Shown here piece by piece: positions 1 to 9,721 of a DNA stretch of 64,000 nt. Under the pieces are notes generated by a model. The model saw nothing but the letters and a program-made list of their open reading frames with translations. It had not been told where the DNA came from and searched no databases. Numbering within the stretch: the first letter of the stretch is position 1; each line of letters starts with the position of its first letter. This DNA comes from Orenia marismortui DSM 5156. GTDB taxonomy: Bacteria; Bacillota; Halanaerobiia; Halobacteroidales; Halobacteroidaceae. Location: assembly GCF_000379025.1 (NCBI RefSeq), contig NZ_KB900617.1:710316-774315 (forward strand), in the 5' to 3' direction. The translations under genes were made by a program, and so were the position numbers.

Positions 1-745
1 AAACTCTAGTATTTAGTTTAGGAGAAATATTTTCAATTAACTTTACAGCTTGATGATACTTATCTTTAGTATCAATGATTAACTTATCAATTTTGGGAGT
101 AAATTTGTCTCTAATCACCTGTTTTAAAGAATCTAAATCTTTATAAACTAAACAAGGAGCATTATGTAATTTAGATTCTTCTTCTATCTGTTTCCACAAA
201 TTAAGTAAAAAAGATAAATCTCTTTCCAAATCATCTTCTGATTTATAAGCTGCAACTGTTCTCACAATTACTCCTTTATCCTCTGGCAAAATGCTTTTGG
301 CTATTTTGCGTAACCTACCTCTCTCTTCTCCATCATCAATTCTTCTAGAGACGCCTATATGCCCCTTACTATTTAATAAAACAAGGTATCTGCCAGCTAA
401 ATTTAATTTACAGGTACCTCTTGGGCCTTTGGTCCCTAAGGCTTCTTTAGTTATTTGAACCATAAGCTCCTGACCTGGATTTAAAACCTCTTCTATTCTA
501 AAATTATCCTTTTCTACTATAGAAACTAGATCTTTTGCATGAATAAAAACATTTTTTTCTAGCCCTACATCAACAAAGGCAGCCTGCATTCCTGGTAATA
601 CATTCTCTACTCTACCCTTATATATATTTCCAACTAAATGTTGATTAAAATCTCTCTCATAGATAATCTCTACTAAGCTTCTATTTTCTAAAATAGCTAT
701 TCGACTCTCTAATCCTCTAGAATTAACTACTATCTCCTTATTCAC
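1..745 (-). CDS. rng: Ribonuclease G/E family protein (5' part; 3' end cut by window edge)
   Basis: Visible are about 248 N-terminal residues. They begin with a GTG at 745, placed a few bases after a GAGGAGGTGAG ribosome site. The motif YKGRVENVLPGMQAAFVDVG near residues 40-58 is the S1-like RNA-binding fold of RNase E/G, followed by ITKEALGTKGPRGT, typical of the family. The family makes endonucleolytic cuts in 5'-monophosphorylated single-stranded RNA during rRNA and mRNA processing; the catalytic Asp pair and zinc-link cysteines would lie beyond position 1. It sits downstream of the radical SAM pair at the end of the shape/division island, an order common in Clostridia. RNase G and a short RNase E cannot be told apart from this fragment. 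Confidence 0.9.
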   Translation of the reverse strand, partial: MNKEIVVNSRGLESRIAILENRSLVEIIYERDFNQHLVGNIYKGRVENVLPGMQAAFVDVGLEKNVFIHAKDLVSIVEKDNFRIEEVLNPGQELMVQITKEALGTKGPRGTCKLNLAGRYLVLLNSKGHIGVSRRIDDGEERGRLRKIAKSILPEDKGVIVRTVAAYKSEDDLERDLSFLLNLWKQIEEESKLHNAPCLVYKDLDSLKQVIRDKFTPKIDKLIIDTKDKYHQAVKLIENISPKLNTRV

Positions 746-763
746 CTTCTCACCTCCTCAACA

Positions 764-935
764 TAGCAATTAACAATATAGAATTGATAATTGCTAATTT
801 ACAATTAAAAAGATTTAGATTAACAATACTTACTACCAGCTGTTAAAACTAACAAAAATAATTTTTACGTTTTTAATTTTAAATTGATCATTTTTTAAGA
901 TATTTATGTTTAATTATACATTATTAATTATTAAG
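764..935. repeat. Dispersed AT-rich intergenic repeat (family A copy)
   Basis: The gap between rng and the next gene contains the core aatttacaattaaaaagatt plus short inverted segments such as caattaac and gttaattg. The same core, with small changes, recurs near 35698, 45011-45050 and 45183-45225. I see no open frame. It is probably a dispersed intergenic repeat rather than a regulator. Confidence 0.45.
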
Positions 936-937
936 TG

Positions 938-1657
938 TTAATTGCCCTTAACAACTGCTTCAATAGGAGTTAATATCTCTTCACCAACTTTAATATATAA
1001 TCCAGATCTATGAATATTAATTAGTTTTGCTGGAGCTATAAAATTAAAATAATCTGCTAAAGCATTTATGACCTCTTCTGGACGTAAATTACCACTACTT
1101 CCTGTTTGAACTAGCATATTTATAGTTGCTAAATCATACTGTACTCCTACTACTTCTAGATTATAAATTAATGGCTTAATATCAAAAACTCTATCTTTTT
1201 TCCTTCTTCGCTTTCTTCTGATCATGATCTTATCTTGAGATAGAAATTCAATTATTTTCCCCCTCAAATCATCAATACTCAGCACTTTATTCAATTCTAA
1301 TCTAGCCAAATAATTAGCCCGATTAATTTGAGAGGTTAATGATTTTTCTCTACTATCTATCTTAGCTACTCTAATGATCTTAATTCCTTCTGGTAATGCA
1401 TTATTTAAAGTTTCTTGAAATTCTCTTATATCTATATCCTTCTCTAATTCAAAGTCAATATACTCACTATCACTAGTTAACCCTACCGCTAAAGCTGAAG
1501 CAAAGGATACATTGGGCTTAGGATTATAGCCTTGAGAGAAAGCAATTGCTATCTTAGCTCTACGTACTGCCCGATTAATAGTAGTCATAAAATCCAAATG
1601 AGATATAAACCTCACTTGATCACCTTTTAATACTTTAGCCCTTATCTTATTACTCAC
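938..1657 (-). CDS. TIGR03936/DUF2344 family radical SAM-linked protein
   Basis: The 239-residue protein starts with GTG inside the end of the preceding radical SAM gene (8-nt overlap), so the two are probably translationally coupled. Residues 1-60 (IRAKVLKGDQVRFISHLDFM and FSQGYNPKPNVSFASALAVG) are the signature of the DUF2344 family. In many Firmicutes this family directly follows, or is fused to, a TIGR03960 radical SAM enzyme. A basic patch RRKRRRKKDR near residues 147-156 suggests nucleic acid contact. The biochemical role is unknown to me; the constant linkage to rng and ribosomal genes in relatives hints at RNA or ribosome modification, which is inference. Confidence 0.88.
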   Translation of the reverse strand: MSNKIRAKVLKGDQVRFISHLDFMTTINRAVRRAKIAIAFSQGYNPKPNVSFASALAVGLTSDSEYIDFELEKDIDIREFQETLNNALPEGIKIIRVAKIDSREKSLTSQINRANYLARLELNKVLSIDDLRGKIIEFLSQDKIMIRRKRRRKKDRVFDIKPLIYNLEVVGVQYDLATINMLVQTGSSGNLRPEEVINALADYFNFIAPAKLINIHRSGLYIKVGEEILTPIEAVVKGN

Positions 1658-3536
1658 TTTCTACTTCACCACCTAATAGATCCATTCTTGCATCTAAATT
1701 ATTCATAACTCCACATCCACTACACTTGTCAAACCTACAATCTGGAGTAAGCTCTTCGTTAAGAGCTTTTTGATATTCTAATCTTAAATATTCTTTATTT
1801 ACACCTACTTGTAAGTGCTCCCAGGGCAGTCTAGTATCTAAATCAAAATCTCGATAAGCATATTCTTCTATATCATAACCTAAATCTTCAAAAGCTTGTT
1901 TCCAAAGGTCATATCTAAAGTGTTCATTCCATCCATCAAATTTTGCACCTAACTGCCAAGCTTTTTCTATAATATCAGCAACTCTTCTATCACCTCGAGC
2001 AAATACAGATTCTAATATACTCAATTCAGGATCTGTCCATGTAAATGATAAATCTTTTCCTCTTAAATTATCACGCAAATATTGTTGCTTCTTCTCAATT
2101 TCTTCTAAAGTATTAAATTTAGACCACTGAAATGGTGTATGTGGCTTAGGAACGAAAGTAGATACACTAACCCCTACCTTTACTCTTCTTTTATTATTAG
2201 AATTCAATCTAATTTGATCTCCTAAAGCTGATACCTTCTTAGCTACATCAACTATACCTTGTAAATCTTCCATAGTTTCTGTAGGTAATCCCATCATGAA
2301 ATATAACTTTACCCTTCTCCAGCCTTCCTTAAAACAATCACTTACCGATCTGATTAGATCATCTTCACTAACCCCTTTATTAATAACATCCCGTAATCGT
2401 TGGGTTCCAGCCTCTGGAGCAAAAGTTAATCCAGTCTTTCTTACTGCTTGTAATTCTTTAGCCAAATCTAGCGAAAAAGAATCTACTCTCATTGATGGTA
2501 AGGCAATGCTTACCCTTTGATTCTTATACTCTTCTAATAAGCTTTTGGCTAAATCTTCTACTCTGCTATAATCACTTGTACTTAACGAAGCTAATGATAA
2601 CTCTTCATATCCAGTACACTCAATTAACTGCTTAGCTAATTCCTTGATACGTTTATGACTTCTTTCCCTTACTGGTCGGTAAATCATTCCTGCTTGGCAA
2701 AAACGACAACCTCTAGTACAACCTCTTGCTACTTCTAAAGTAACTCTATCATGTACAATTTCCATATAAGGAACGATAAATTTATCAGGATAGTAAGCTT
2801 CATCTAAATTATTAACTACACGCTTATCTAATTTATCTGGAGCATAATCTTCTGCAAAAAAATCAGTTACAGTACCATTTCTATTATAGTCTATCTTATA
2901 AAAACTTGGGATATAAACCCCTTTAATCTTAGCTAAAGATTTTAGTAATTCTTTCTTGTTCCCATTAGTTTTTTTCCATAATATATATTGATCAACAATT
3001 TCATCAATTGCAGCTTCTGCCTCCCCTAATAAAATAACATCTATAAACGGTGCTAAAGGTTCAGGATTAAAAGCACAAGGTCCTCCTGCAATTACTATAG
3101 GATCTTCTTTACCTCTATCTTCACTTCTAACTGGAATACCAGCTAAATCTAACATATTTAAAATATTCGTATAACTCATCTCATATTGTAAAGTAAATCC
3201 TAAAATATCAAATTCATTTATTCCTATCTTATTTTCTAAGGTAAACAAAGGAATATTATTTTCTCTCAACCTTTCTTCCATATCTACCCAAGGTGCATAA
3301 ACACGTTCTGCAGCTACATCTTCTCTTTCATTTAATAAATGATATAAGATTTTGATTCCTAAATGAGACATAGCTACTTCATAGACATCAGGAAAAGCTA
3401 AAGCAAACTTAACCTCTACTTGATTTAGATTCTTTTTTATCATATTAATCTCATTACCCATATACCTAGTTGGTTTACTTACTGTTGGCAAGATTTCTAG
3501 TATCTTTTGAGATAAATTTATTGCCACATTTATCAT
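1650..3536 (-). CDS. TIGR03960 family B12-binding-domain/radical SAM protein
   Basis: This protein of about 628 residues carries the radical SAM cluster motif CTRGCRFC at residues 273-280 (Cys273, Cys277, Cys280, a CX3CX2C spacing). The N-terminal half (residues about 40-190) has the Rossmann-like pattern of B12-binding-type domains (LAFPDVYEVAMSHLGIKIL, IAGGPCAFNPEPLAPFIDV). A second cysteine group, CRFDKCSGCG, lies at the C-terminus. Family members are uncharacterised iron-sulfur enzymes, probably methylthio- or methyltransferases by homology class. The ATG at 3536 touches its GAGGAAGG site, so the GTG three codons later (3527) may be the true start. It overlaps the DUF2344 partner downstream. 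Confidence 0.9.
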   Translation of the reverse strand: MINVAINLSQKILEILPTVSKPTRYMGNEINMIKKNLNQVEVKFALAFPDVYEVAMSHLGIKILYHLLNEREDVAAERVYAPWVDMEERLRENNIPLFTLENKIGINEFDILGFTLQYEMSYTNILNMLDLAGIPVRSEDRGKEDPIVIAGGPCAFNPEPLAPFIDVILLGEAEAAIDEIVDQYILWKKTNGNKKELLKSLAKIKGVYIPSFYKIDYNRNGTVTDFFAEDYAPDKLDKRVVNNLDEAYYPDKFIVPYMEIVHDRVTLEVARGCTRGCRFCQAGMIYRPVRERSHKRIKELAKQLIECTGYEELSLASLSTSDYSRVEDLAKSLLEEYKNQRVSIALPSMRVDSFSLDLAKELQAVRKTGLTFAPEAGTQRLRDVINKGVSEDDLIRSVSDCFKEGWRRVKLYFMMGLPTETMEDLQGIVDVAKKVSALGDQIRLNSNNKRRVKVGVSVSTFVPKPHTPFQWSKFNTLEEIEKKQQYLRDNLRGKDLSFTWTDPELSILESVFARGDRRVADIIEKAWQLGAKFDGWNEHFRYDLWKQAFEDLGYDIEEYAYRDFDLDTRLPWEHLQVGVNKEYLRLEYQKALNEELTPDCRFDKCSGCGVMNNLDARMDLLGGEVESE

Positions 3537-3579
3537 CCTTCCTCATACAAATCTATATTTACTAACTTAAAGTTTAAAC

Positions 3580-4446
3580 TCAGATTAATAAATCCTTTAT
3601 TTCTGTATCTATTCCATCATTAATCAAAGAATTAATAAACTTATCTTCTGTAACTAATCCTAACACCTCTAAATTCTTATCAACTACCATAATAACATGA
3701 AAATAATTTGGTATTAATTTATCAATGATCTCTTTAAGTGGAGTACTTTCAATAGCAATTAATTGTTGTATTTGCACAACCTTCTCCTTTAATATTTTAC
3801 CTTTCTTCTTAGCAATATATTGCATCAACACATATGATGTATACTTACCTTCCTTCAAAGCTGCAAAATAAATAAAAAAAGAAATTACTAGCATAGTCAT
3901 ATTAATATAGCCGTAATATAATCCCACCAAAGATATAATAGCTAAAATAAAAGCTACTATTTTGCTTAATTGCAACAAATAGTATGTAGCCTCTTTATAT
4001 CCATATTTAATAGTCAATAAAGCCCTTAAAACTCTCCCTCCATCTAAAGGTAAAGCAGGAATTAAATTAAATGTTGCAATAATAAGGTTAATCTTAATGA
4101 AAAAAATACCTACCTCTAAATCTAAAAATTTATATCTAACTAACAGCAATGATAAGGCTGCTAAAATAAAATTTACTATTGGACCAGCTAAAGCAATTTT
4201 AATCTCTATCTTGGGTTTTAATTGAATTAAATCTCTAAATTTAGCTACGCCACCAAAAGGCAGTAGCTCTATTTCATTAACTACTACACCTTCTTTTTGG
4301 GCTACAATAGAATGGGCTAACTCATGCAATAAAACAGCCATAAAACTAAGACTGGCTGTTATTAATAGTCCTGAAATAGAAAATAAAAATAAAACAACTA
4401 AAAATAATATATTTAATTTAAATTTAATGCCCCCGATTTTTAACAT
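3580..4446 (-). CDS. Site-2 protease family M50 metalloprotease with CBS-like tail (SpoIVFB-like)
   Basis: Expected to be a zinc intramembrane protease of 288 residues. The HELAH motif (HExxH) lies in an early membrane helix and is followed by LPLDGGR, which supplies the third metal ligand. Several hydrophobic segments cover residues about 10-215. A short CBS-like region follows (residues about 225-288, with VIMVVDKNLEVLGLVTEDKF). I chose the ATG at 4446 because AGGTGAG lies six bases before it; the longer frame from GTG at 4467 would contain that site. SpoIVFB activates pro-sigma-K during sporulation, but homologues lying between rodA and rng in Clostridia are not all proven sporulation proteases, so the substrate is open. 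Confidence 0.87.
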   Translation of the reverse strand: MLKIGGIKFKLNILFLVVLFLFSISGLLITASLSFMAVLLHELAHSIVAQKEGVVVNEIELLPFGGVAKFRDLIQLKPKIEIKIALAGPIVNFILAALSLLLVRYKFLDLEVGIFFIKINLIIATFNLIPALPLDGGRVLRALLTIKYGYKEATYYLLQLSKIVAFILAIISLVGLYYGYINMTMLVISFFIYFAALKEGKYTSYVLMQYIAKKKGKILKEKVVQIQQLIAIESTPLKEIIDKLIPNYFHVIMVVDKNLEVLGLVTEDKFINSLINDGIDTEIKDLLI

Positions 4447-4502
4447 TAAATTCTCACCTACTTTCACTATTATAATAGTATTTTTGGTAAGAATTTAATA
4501 TG

Positions 4503-4557
4503 TCTATTAGTTATTAGTGATTAGTAACTAATTACTTATTACTAACCACTAATTCTT
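4503..4557. repeat. Dispersed degenerate repeat (family B copy)
   Basis: This short run of imperfect 7-9 base units is built on ttagtgattagtaactaa and attacttattactaacc. Related strings occur at 17401-17450, 18064-18135, 35862-35916, 50393-50440 and 56476-56575. It lies between rodA and the M50 gene and contains no open frame. Confidence 0.45.
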
Positions 4558-4562
4558 ATTTA

Positions 4563-5669
4563 CTAAAATAACATTTTCTTTCTCCTAATATTAACATTAA
4601 TTATAATACCTATAGCTATTAAATTAGTAACCAAGGAACTACCCCCATAACTCAAAAAAGGTAAAGGGATTCCAGTAACAGGCATTATTCCAATAGCCAT
4701 TCCTACATTCTCTAAAATATGAAAAGTGAACATTGATAATATACCTATAACAACTAATTCACCAAATTTATCTTTAGCTTCTCTAGCCACCTTAACTCCA
4801 CGACATAATAAAATAAAATAAAATATTAAAATAATGACTGCACCTAAAAATCCTAATTCTTCACCTAATACAGAAAATATAAAATCTGTATGGCGTTCTG
4901 GCAAAAAATTCAATTGATTCTGTGTTCCTCCAAATAATCCCTTACCTAATCCCCCACCTGATCCAATTGCTATCTTGGACTGAATAACATTATATCCAGC
5001 TCCTAGAGGATCTAATTGAGGATTCACTAATACTAATAACCGATTTAATTGGTATTGTTTTAATGGTATAAAAACTCCAAACTTTAGATGTAACCATATC
5101 CACGTTACAACACTACCTAATCCACCCAAAAAAGTACCTAATAAGAAATTAGCATTAGCTCCAGCTACATAAATCATACCAACAAAAATCGCTAATAATA
5201 CTAAGGCTGAACCTAAATCATTTTGTAATAATACTAACGCAAAAGGAATAGCAATATATATTCCAGGCACAATTAAACCTAATATATATTTAACATTATA
5301 TCTTTCTTTTGCTAGCACATCAGCTAAAGTAATAATTACTGCTAACTTAGCTGTTTCAGCAGGCTGAAAGTTAACTGGTCCTAGTCTAAGCCATCCTTGT
5401 CCTCCTTTTACAGTCTTACCTAAAAACAGGATAATAACTAAAATAAGAATATTAGAGATATAAATAATATTAACATAATCACGCAAAACTCTATAATCTA
5501 TAAACAAAATTAACATTATGGCTAATATTCCTAAGGCTGTAGCTAAAACTTGCTTCTTTAGAAAACTATTCTCTAAAAGGGGACTCCCCTTATCATAAGT
5601 AGCACTACCAATAATAATCAAGCCGCTTATAATTAATAACAAGGTAATAATAGGAATAATATAGTCCAT
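4563..5669 (-). CDS. rodA: Rod shape-determining peptidoglycan glycosyltransferase RodA
   Basis: RodA is the SEDS-family polymerase that builds glycan strands from lipid II in the elongasome, paired with the transpeptidase PBP2. The 368-residue protein is almost entirely membrane helices. It shows family segments GGQGWLRLGPVNFQPAETAK (residues about 89-108), HTDFIFSVLGEELGFLGA and the C-terminal GIPLPFLSYGGSSL. Length is normal for RodA. It belongs to the same island as mrdA (PBP2) and mreBCD, here after minE, which fixes the identity as RodA rather than FtsW or SpoVE. Confidence 0.95.
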   Translation of the reverse strand: MDYIIPIITLLLIISGLIIIGSATYDKGSPLLENSFLKKQVLATALGILAIMLILFIDYRVLRDYVNIIYISNILILVIILFLGKTVKGGQGWLRLGPVNFQPAETAKLAVIITLADVLAKERYNVKYILGLIVPGIYIAIPFALVLLQNDLGSALVLLAIFVGMIYVAGANANFLLGTFLGGLGSVVTWIWLHLKFGVFIPLKQYQLNRLLVLVNPQLDPLGAGYNVIQSKIAIGSGGGLGKGLFGGTQNQLNFLPERHTDFIFSVLGEELGFLGAVIILIFYFILLCRGVKVAREAKDKFGELVVIGILSMFTFHILENVGMAIGIMPVTGIPLPFLSYGGSSLVTNLIAIGIIINVNIRRKKMLF

Positions 5670-5844
5670 ATTCTTTAATAATTTCTTAAATTTAATCCCC
5701 TCCTAACTATATATATTTATTTATAAATCAATCTAATTTAATACAAATTAATATCAAATATCCAATATAACTATTTAACTTATAATATTGTTCCTGTTCA
5801 TTAATAAATTATATAATATCAATTAAGATTAGTCCACTAAAGAT

Positions 5845-5872
5845 TAAGACCAGGTTAATTAACCTGGTCTTA
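5845..5872. terminator. Perfect 28-bp palindrome between minE and rodA
   Basis: A fully self-complementary 28-bp sequence centred on ggttaattaacc can form a strong hairpin in either transcript. On the minus strand it follows minE and is trailed only by a weak T stretch, so it may attenuate rather than end transcription into rodA. Confidence 0.65.
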
Positions 5873-5918
5873 TCTTCTTAACCCAATTATTGAATAAAAT
5901 ATATAAATAAAATAACAG

Positions 5919-6185
5919 TTATCTCTTCTTCAAACTCTTAACTGGTATATTAGCTATTAAAGCTACAGAATTATCTTGACGATCTAGTTCCATATCTATT
6001 CTTTCATCATCAATCTCTAAGTATTTAGAGATTACATCTATTAATTCTTCTTTCATTTCTTCTATCAGTTCTGGTGATACACCAATTCTATCATGGACTA
6101 AGACTAGCCTCAATCTCTCTTTAGCTAAATCCTTACTTGTTGTATTTTCCTTGTTATTAAAAAGGCCTTTCATCATATCTAACAA
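5919..6185 (-). CDS. minE: Cell division topological specificity factor MinE
   Basis: MinE stimulates the MinD ATPase and drives Min oscillation, keeping the Z-ring at mid-cell. The 88-residue product begins MLDMMKGLF, a short amphipathic membrane-targeting helix. It continues with the conserved anti-MinCD segment AKERLRLVLVHDR and a topological-specificity domain. I start it at TTG 6185 because the GGGGGAGGGG ribosome site overlaps the upstream TTG at 6203. It follows minD after a 178-base gap with no visible gene. Having MinE, rather than only DivIVA-directed MinCD as in Bacillus, is usual for Clostridia and Halanaerobiales. Confidence 0.95.
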   Translation of the reverse strand: MLDMMKGLFNNKENTTSKDLAKERLRLVLVHDRIGVSPELIEEMKEELIDVISKYLEIDDERIDMELDRQDNSVALIANIPVKSLKKR

Positions 6186-6363
6186 ACTTTTCCCCTCCCC
6201 CAAACCTATCTTTATTTTAACAAGGGTTTATCCTAGGGTAATTCCTATAAGTTTATTTAATTAATCTATTATAATAATCAGATTTTTAATCCTAGTAATA
6301 TTAATATCCTAACTATATAAATCCCTTTTATTATTTTAACCTAAATAATAAAACAATTACTAT

Positions 6364-7155
6364 TTAATTCAAGCCAACTATTCTCTTTAATTTGCTCAAT
6401 AGGCCTTCTTCTAAATTAATTAAAGGTACCTCTTCACCTTCAATTCTTCTAGTAATATTCCAAAATGCTTCCCCAGATTTAGAGTTATCTGTTAAAACTA
6501 CAGGTTCTCCTTTATTAGTAGAGACCACAATTTTCTCATCTTCAGGCACTATTCCTAGTAATTTGATAGCCAAAATTTCAATCATATCCTCTATATCCAT
6601 CATATCTCCTCTATTAATCATATCAATTCTAACTCGGTTAACAATTAATTGAGGATCATGTACCCCTTCAGCCTCTAACATTCCTATAATTCTATCTGCA
6701 TCTCTAACAGCAGAAACTTCTGGAGTAGTGACTACAACTGCTTCATCTGCTCCTGCAATTGCATTTTTAAAACCTTGCTCAATTCCAGCTGGGGAATCAA
6801 CTAAAACATAATCAAAATCCTCTTTTAGTTGATTACATAACTCAGCCATTTGTTCAGGATTCACTGCAGTTTTATCCCTGGTTTGAGCAGCAGGTAAAAG
6901 ACATAAACTGCTATATCTTTTATCTTTAATTAAAGCTTGGTCTAATCGACAGTTACCTTCAACTATATCAACTATATCATATACAATCCTATTCTCTAAT
7001 CCTAATACGACGTCCAGGTTTCTCAAACCAATATCAGCATCTATTAATACTACTTTCTTTCCTAACTTAGCTAAACCTGTTCCTAAATTTGCAGTTGTAG
7101 TGGTCTTTCCAACTCCACCCTTGCCTGATGTTATAACATAAACCTTTCCAACCAT
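6364..7155 (-). CDS. minD: Septum site-determining ATPase MinD
   Basis: MinD is the membrane-binding ParA-type ATPase that recruits MinC. The 263-residue protein has the deviant Walker A motif SGKGGVGKTTTT (residues about 10-21), the switch region IDADIGLRNLDVVLG, and a C-terminal amphipathic helix LLSKLKRIVGLN that anchors it to the membrane. It starts 14 bases after minC ends, and a GGGGG site precedes the ATG. Length and all nucleotide-binding motifs are normal. Confidence 0.97.
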   Translation of the reverse strand: MVGKVYVITSGKGGVGKTTTTANLGTGLAKLGKKVVLIDADIGLRNLDVVLGLENRIVYDIVDIVEGNCRLDQALIKDKRYSSLCLLPAAQTRDKTAVNPEQMAELCNQLKEDFDYVLVDSPAGIEQGFKNAIAGADEAVVVTTPEVSAVRDADRIIGMLEAEGVHDPQLIVNRVRIDMINRGDMMDIEDMIEILAIKLLGIVPEDEKIVVSTNKGEPVVLTDNSKSGEAFWNITRRIEGEEVPLINLEEGLLSKLKRIVGLN

Positions 7156-7169
7156 TAAAATTACCCCCT

Positions 7170-7781
7170 TTACTTTCTCAAATATTCTATAATGATATAT
7201 TTGCCCTTCAAAAATGCAATTTCTGGAGTACCAGGAGAGTTTGGAGGAATATCAGGAGAACGACTAATACAATTGGCAATTCTAAGTTGGGTCGGTTCTA
7301 ATCTAAAAGCAGATATAGTGGAATCAACATCTCCATTTGCACCAGCATGAGCAATGCCTCTAAAATGGCCCATAACTACTATATCACCTTCTGCTACTAC
7401 TTCAGCTCCTGGATTAACATCGCCTAAAATTACAATATTCCCTTGAAATCTCACTGTCTGTCCTGATCTAATTGTGCGCTTAACTAATAAAGTGTCTCCT
7501 TCTTCTTGAGCATCAACAAAACTATTATCATTATTAATAAATTCTATTACAGATATACCTCCCTGGGCTCTAAATATCTTTAATAATTCCTTTTTTTCTT
7601 CAGTAGATAATCTTCTTCTACCTAATTTAACCTTAACTATCATATCATCATTAAAAAAATCTCCTGCTTGAATAAATTTATCTCTTAATTCTTCTTTTAT
7701 ACTGTTAAATTCTAATTGATCATTTAGAATTATAATAAGACCTTCTAGATCACCTTTAAAAATCACTCCACTACTTAGCAT
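7170..7781 (-). CDS. minC: Septum site-determining protein MinC
   Basis: MinC inhibits FtsZ polymerisation, acting with MinD. The 203 residues split into an N-terminal domain (about 1-100) and a C-terminal right-handed beta-helix rich in glycine. The latter is visible as GQTVRFQGNIVILGDVNPGA followed by EGDIVVMGHFRG and a GAN turn. An AGGAGGAAG site precedes the start. It is followed by minD and preceded by mrdA in one apparent operon. Confidence 0.95.
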   Translation of the reverse strand: MLSSGVIFKGDLEGLIIILNDQLEFNSIKEELRDKFIQAGDFFNDDMIVKVKLGRRRLSTEEKKELLKIFRAQGGISVIEFINNDNSFVDAQEEGDTLLVKRTIRSGQTVRFQGNIVILGDVNPGAEVVAEGDIVVMGHFRGIAHAGANGDVDSTISAFRLEPTQLRIANCISRSPDIPPNSPGTPEIAFLKGKYIIIEYLRK

Positions 7782-7885
7782 ATTTCTTCCTCCTAGACTA
7801 CCAATTAAATTAACATTCTATGATATATGCTAAATCTACCATTTGAATTTATATAAGCTGTCAATCACACACTTTATCTTAGATT

Positions 7886-9721
7886 CTAAGAATCTTTATC
7901 TGTTAATTCCAAGTCAAAATAATCCTGAATAATTTCTTTTGCTATCGGTAATGTATTAGCACTTGAAGATCCATATTCAATAAACACAACTATTGCAAGC
8001 TCTGGTTTTTCAAAGGGTACAAACCCTGCAAACCATCCATGGTTTGGTCTGCCTTTACCAGTTTGAGCTGTTCCTGTTTTACCTGCTACATTAATAGGAA
8101 GATCCTCAAAGGCTCTTCTTGCAGTACCATAAGTTGTAACTCCCTTCATACCTTCCTTAACTATTTTTAAAGTATTATTAGAAACAGGCAATTCATTTAA
8201 TAGCTTAGGCTTTAAATCTTTAATTACTCTACCATCTTTATCGACTATTTTATCAACTAATAAAGGTTGATATAATTGGCCACCATTAGCTATTGCACTA
8301 ACTAAATTAACTAACTGAATAGGTGAAGTTCTTAAGTTACCTTGTCCAATCGATAAGTTAATCGTATAGCCAGGATACCATATCTTATCTACCCGATCTT
8401 TAAAATAGTTTCTTCTCCACTCTGGATCTGGTACCAATCCCTCAGACTCATTTTTTAAATCTATATTAGTCTTATTACCTAGACCAAATTGATGAGCATA
8501 CCACTGTAATATAGTTTTATCTTTATTATATAACTGATGTCCAATCTTATAAAAAACAGTATTATTTGACCAAGCGATCCCTTCAAGAAAACTCAATTTA
8601 CCTTGACCAGCAGTTGCCCAGTTATTAAATCTAACTCCACCAGTTTCATAATATCCTGGATCGTAAAATTCAGTATCAGCTTTAATCCCTAACTCTTCCA
8701 TTCCTGCTGTAGCTGTTACTAACTTAAAGATTGAACCCGATGGGGCACTAGTTCTAATTGCCCTGTTAAACATTGGTTTTTTCGGATCAGTATTTAATTT
8801 ATTCCACTCTTTTTGGGATATCCCACCTACAAACACATTAGAATCATATTCTGGTAAGCTAGCCATCGCCAAAATACTACTATCATCAGGATTCATCACA
8901 ATAACAGCTCCACCTCTAGGAGGTTCACTAATATCTTCATCACTTTTAGCCTTTTGAGATAAGAAATCCAGATGATCTTTTAATATCTTTTCGACAGAAC
9001 TTTGTAAGTCATAATCTAAATTAAGAACTAAATCGTAACCAGATATTGGCTCTTCAATACCTAAAGTCCTTACTTTTTCACCTACATTATTGACTTCTAC
9101 TAACTCTTTTCCTTCTTTGCCTTGCAAATAATCTTCATAGTATAATTCTAAACCTGTTTTACCAATAACATCTCCAACATCATAACCCTGTCCTTTTAAC
9201 TTATCTAATTTGCTAGCAGAAATTTCTCCTACATAACCCAAAACATGACTAGCCAATTGCTCATAAACATATTCCCTCATAGGTACCTTCTCTAAAATAA
9301 TTCCTGGTAATTCACTTTTATACTCTTCTAATAAGATTAACTCTTCACGACTTATATTCCTTTTTAATCTAAGTATTTTCTGAGGGTTTGATTTACTAAT
9401 CTTATCCTTAATAGACTGATAGTCTAATTTAATAAGTTCTGTTAATTTATCTAAAAGAAGATCTACATCATCAACTTCATTGGGAATAATAGATAAAGTG
9501 TAAGCAAGCTTATTAGAAACCAAAACTTTTTTATTACGGTCATAAATTTTCCCTCTAGGAGCACTAATTGATCTCAGAGAGGTTCTATTCCCTTCAGATA
9601 ACTCTTTAAAAATATCCCCTTTATAAATTTGTAAATAATAAAGCCTGCCTATTAACAAAAGAAAAATTAATGCTATGATAATTGTAAATTTAATTAGTCT
9701 TTTGTCACTACTATAACTCAT
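7886..9721 (-). CDS. mrdA: Penicillin-binding protein 2 (elongasome transpeptidase)
   Basis: This class B PBP cross-links peptidoglycan for side-wall growth with RodA. The 611-residue protein has one N-terminal membrane anchor (residues about 10-30), then a PBP dimerisation domain (SAPRGKIYDRNKKVLVSN), then a transpeptidase domain. The active-site motifs are all present: Ser330-Ile-Phe-Lys333 (SxxK), Ser385-Asn-Asn387 (SxN) and Lys548-Thr-Gly550 (KTG). It overlaps mreD by 4 bases (ATGA), consistent with coupling. Context with rodA and mreBCD identifies it as the PBP2/MrdA type rather than FtsI or SpoVD. Confidence 0.96.
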   Translation of the reverse strand: MSYSSDKRLIKFTIIIALIFLLLIGRLYYLQIYKGDIFKELSEGNRTSLRSISAPRGKIYDRNKKVLVSNKLAYTLSIIPNEVDDVDLLLDKLTELIKLDYQSIKDKISKSNPQKILRLKRNISREELILLEEYKSELPGIILEKVPMREYVYEQLASHVLGYVGEISASKLDKLKGQGYDVGDVIGKTGLELYYEDYLQGKEGKELVEVNNVGEKVRTLGIEEPISGYDLVLNLDYDLQSSVEKILKDHLDFLSQKAKSDEDISEPPRGGAVIVMNPDDSSILAMASLPEYDSNVFVGGISQKEWNKLNTDPKKPMFNRAIRTSAPSGSIFKLVTATAGMEELGIKADTEFYDPGYYETGGVRFNNWATAGQGKLSFLEGIAWSNNTVFYKIGHQLYNKDKTILQWYAHQFGLGNKTNIDLKNESEGLVPDPEWRRNYFKDRVDKIWYPGYTINLSIGQGNLRTSPIQLVNLVSAIANGGQLYQPLLVDKIVDKDGRVIKDLKPKLLNELPVSNNTLKIVKEGMKGVTTYGTARRAFEDLPINVAGKTGTAQTGKGRPNHGWFAGFVPFEKPELAIVVFIEYGSSSANTLPIAKEIIQDYFDLELTDKDS